From NCBI RefSeq assembly GCF_000720135.1, contig NZ_JOIU01000006.1, positions 196,526 through 260,525 on the forward strand: a DNA stretch of 64,000 nucleotides, given 5' to 3'. The position numbers were made by a program, and so were the translations under genes. The notes under the pieces are model-generated. The model was not told where the DNA came from, searched no databases, and worked only from the letters and a program-made list of their open reading frames with translations. The DNA comes from Streptomyces sp. NRRL S-1022 (GTDB lineage: Bacteria; Actinomycetota; Actinomycetes; Streptomycetales; Streptomycetaceae). Below, one piece after another: positions 63,918-64,000 of this stretch; within the stretch, counting starts at the first letter, position 1, and each line of letters opens with the position of its first letter.

Positions 63918-64000
63918 ATGATGGTGACGACGACCGTGCAGACCGCTGGACGTGCGGTGGACGTTCCGGAGATCGCGGATCCGTCCCGGGTGGCGCCGAA
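63918..64000 (+). CDS. RNA polymerase sigma factor, SigB/SigF family, N-terminus only
   Basis: The 27 codons in the window encode MMVTTTVQTAGRAVDVPEIA followed by DPSRVAP. The PEIADPSRVAPK segment is the usual lead-in to Streptomyces SigB/SigF/SigG-type sigma factors. GGGAGGGG precedes the ATG at 63918 (ATG 63921 is also possible). The rest lies beyond the window. The gene context of STAS, kinase and phosphatase genes supports the call. Confidence 0.7.
   Translation, partial: MMVTTTVQTAGRAVDVPEIADPSRVAP

Overview
The window is high-GC actinobacterial DNA and reads as a Streptomyces chromosome segment. Codon third positions are almost all G or C, GTG starts are frequent, and ATGA/GTGA start-stop overlaps are common. 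The gene content fits too: modular NRPS genes, a large LuxR-family (LAL) regulator, CBM2-bearing cellulases behind CebR-type boxes, and many SpoIIE/STAS/MEDS stress-signalling proteins. No rRNA, tRNA, insertion sequence or CRISPR array was seen.

Region A (1-12884, + strand) is the right part of a lipopeptide NRPS cluster. It starts inside a FAAL-PCP-C-A(Ser)-PCP synthetase, followed by an MbtH-like protein. A cassette closely paralleling syringomycin SyrB1/SyrB2/SyrC comes next: a free-standing A(Thr)-PCP, an Fe(II)/2-oxoglutarate halogenase with the HXA halide site, and a Cys-nucleophile alpha/beta-hydrolase shuttle. An FkbM methyltransferase-PCP fusion, a type II thioesterase and an acyl-CoA dehydrogenase complete a chain of start-stop-coupled genes. 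The simplest reading is a product containing serine and 4-chlorothreonine (or a derivative) on a fatty acyl group. A convergent LAL regulator (12900-15320) closes this arm.

Region B (16151-23163, + strand) is a second operon facing away from the LAL gene. It encodes a CtBP-like D-2-hydroxyacid dehydrogenase, a KamA-type radical-SAM aminomutase, a haem-oxygenase-like diiron oxidase, a HisC-like aminotransferase, a diverged S-adenosylmethionine synthetase and a capreomycidine-synthase-like PLP enzyme. I do not recognise this set as a known pathway. It is the best candidate here for undescribed chemistry, probably an unusual amino acid building block.

Region C (23151-29919, - strand) is a cellulose-degradation operon (GH12-CBM2, GH3-CBM2, GH6, AA10-CBM2) preceded by two CebR-type palindromes plus a third core. 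It ends in a 17-bp terminator hairpin, and a PL11 rhamnogalacturonan lyase remnant lies beyond.

Region D (29961-53558) is mixed. It holds two divergent SpoIIE phosphatases, an MDMPI-like protein, a DUF574 methyltransferase, a GCS2-type ligase, a GNAT protein and a decayed peroxiredoxin. A TetR gene with twin operators faces a PaoABC/XdhC-type molybdenum hydroxylase operon. Further on are a secreted M19-like hydrolase with a discoidin domain, MsrA, a fatty acid desaturase, and a TetR/SDR pair sharing an 18-bp palindrome. A GC-rich minisatellite follows, then a Cys-rich HTH regulator opposite a DUF2231/membrane protein/FolE operon.

Region E (53802-64000) is a partner-switching stress module: three STAS anti-anti-sigma proteins, a 1386-residue hybrid kinase/phosphatase, a MEDS-STAS gene broken by an exact 26-bp tandem duplication, a MEDS-kinase protein, a PAS-GAF-PP2C phosphatase, and the first codons of a SigB/SigF-like sigma factor at the right edge.
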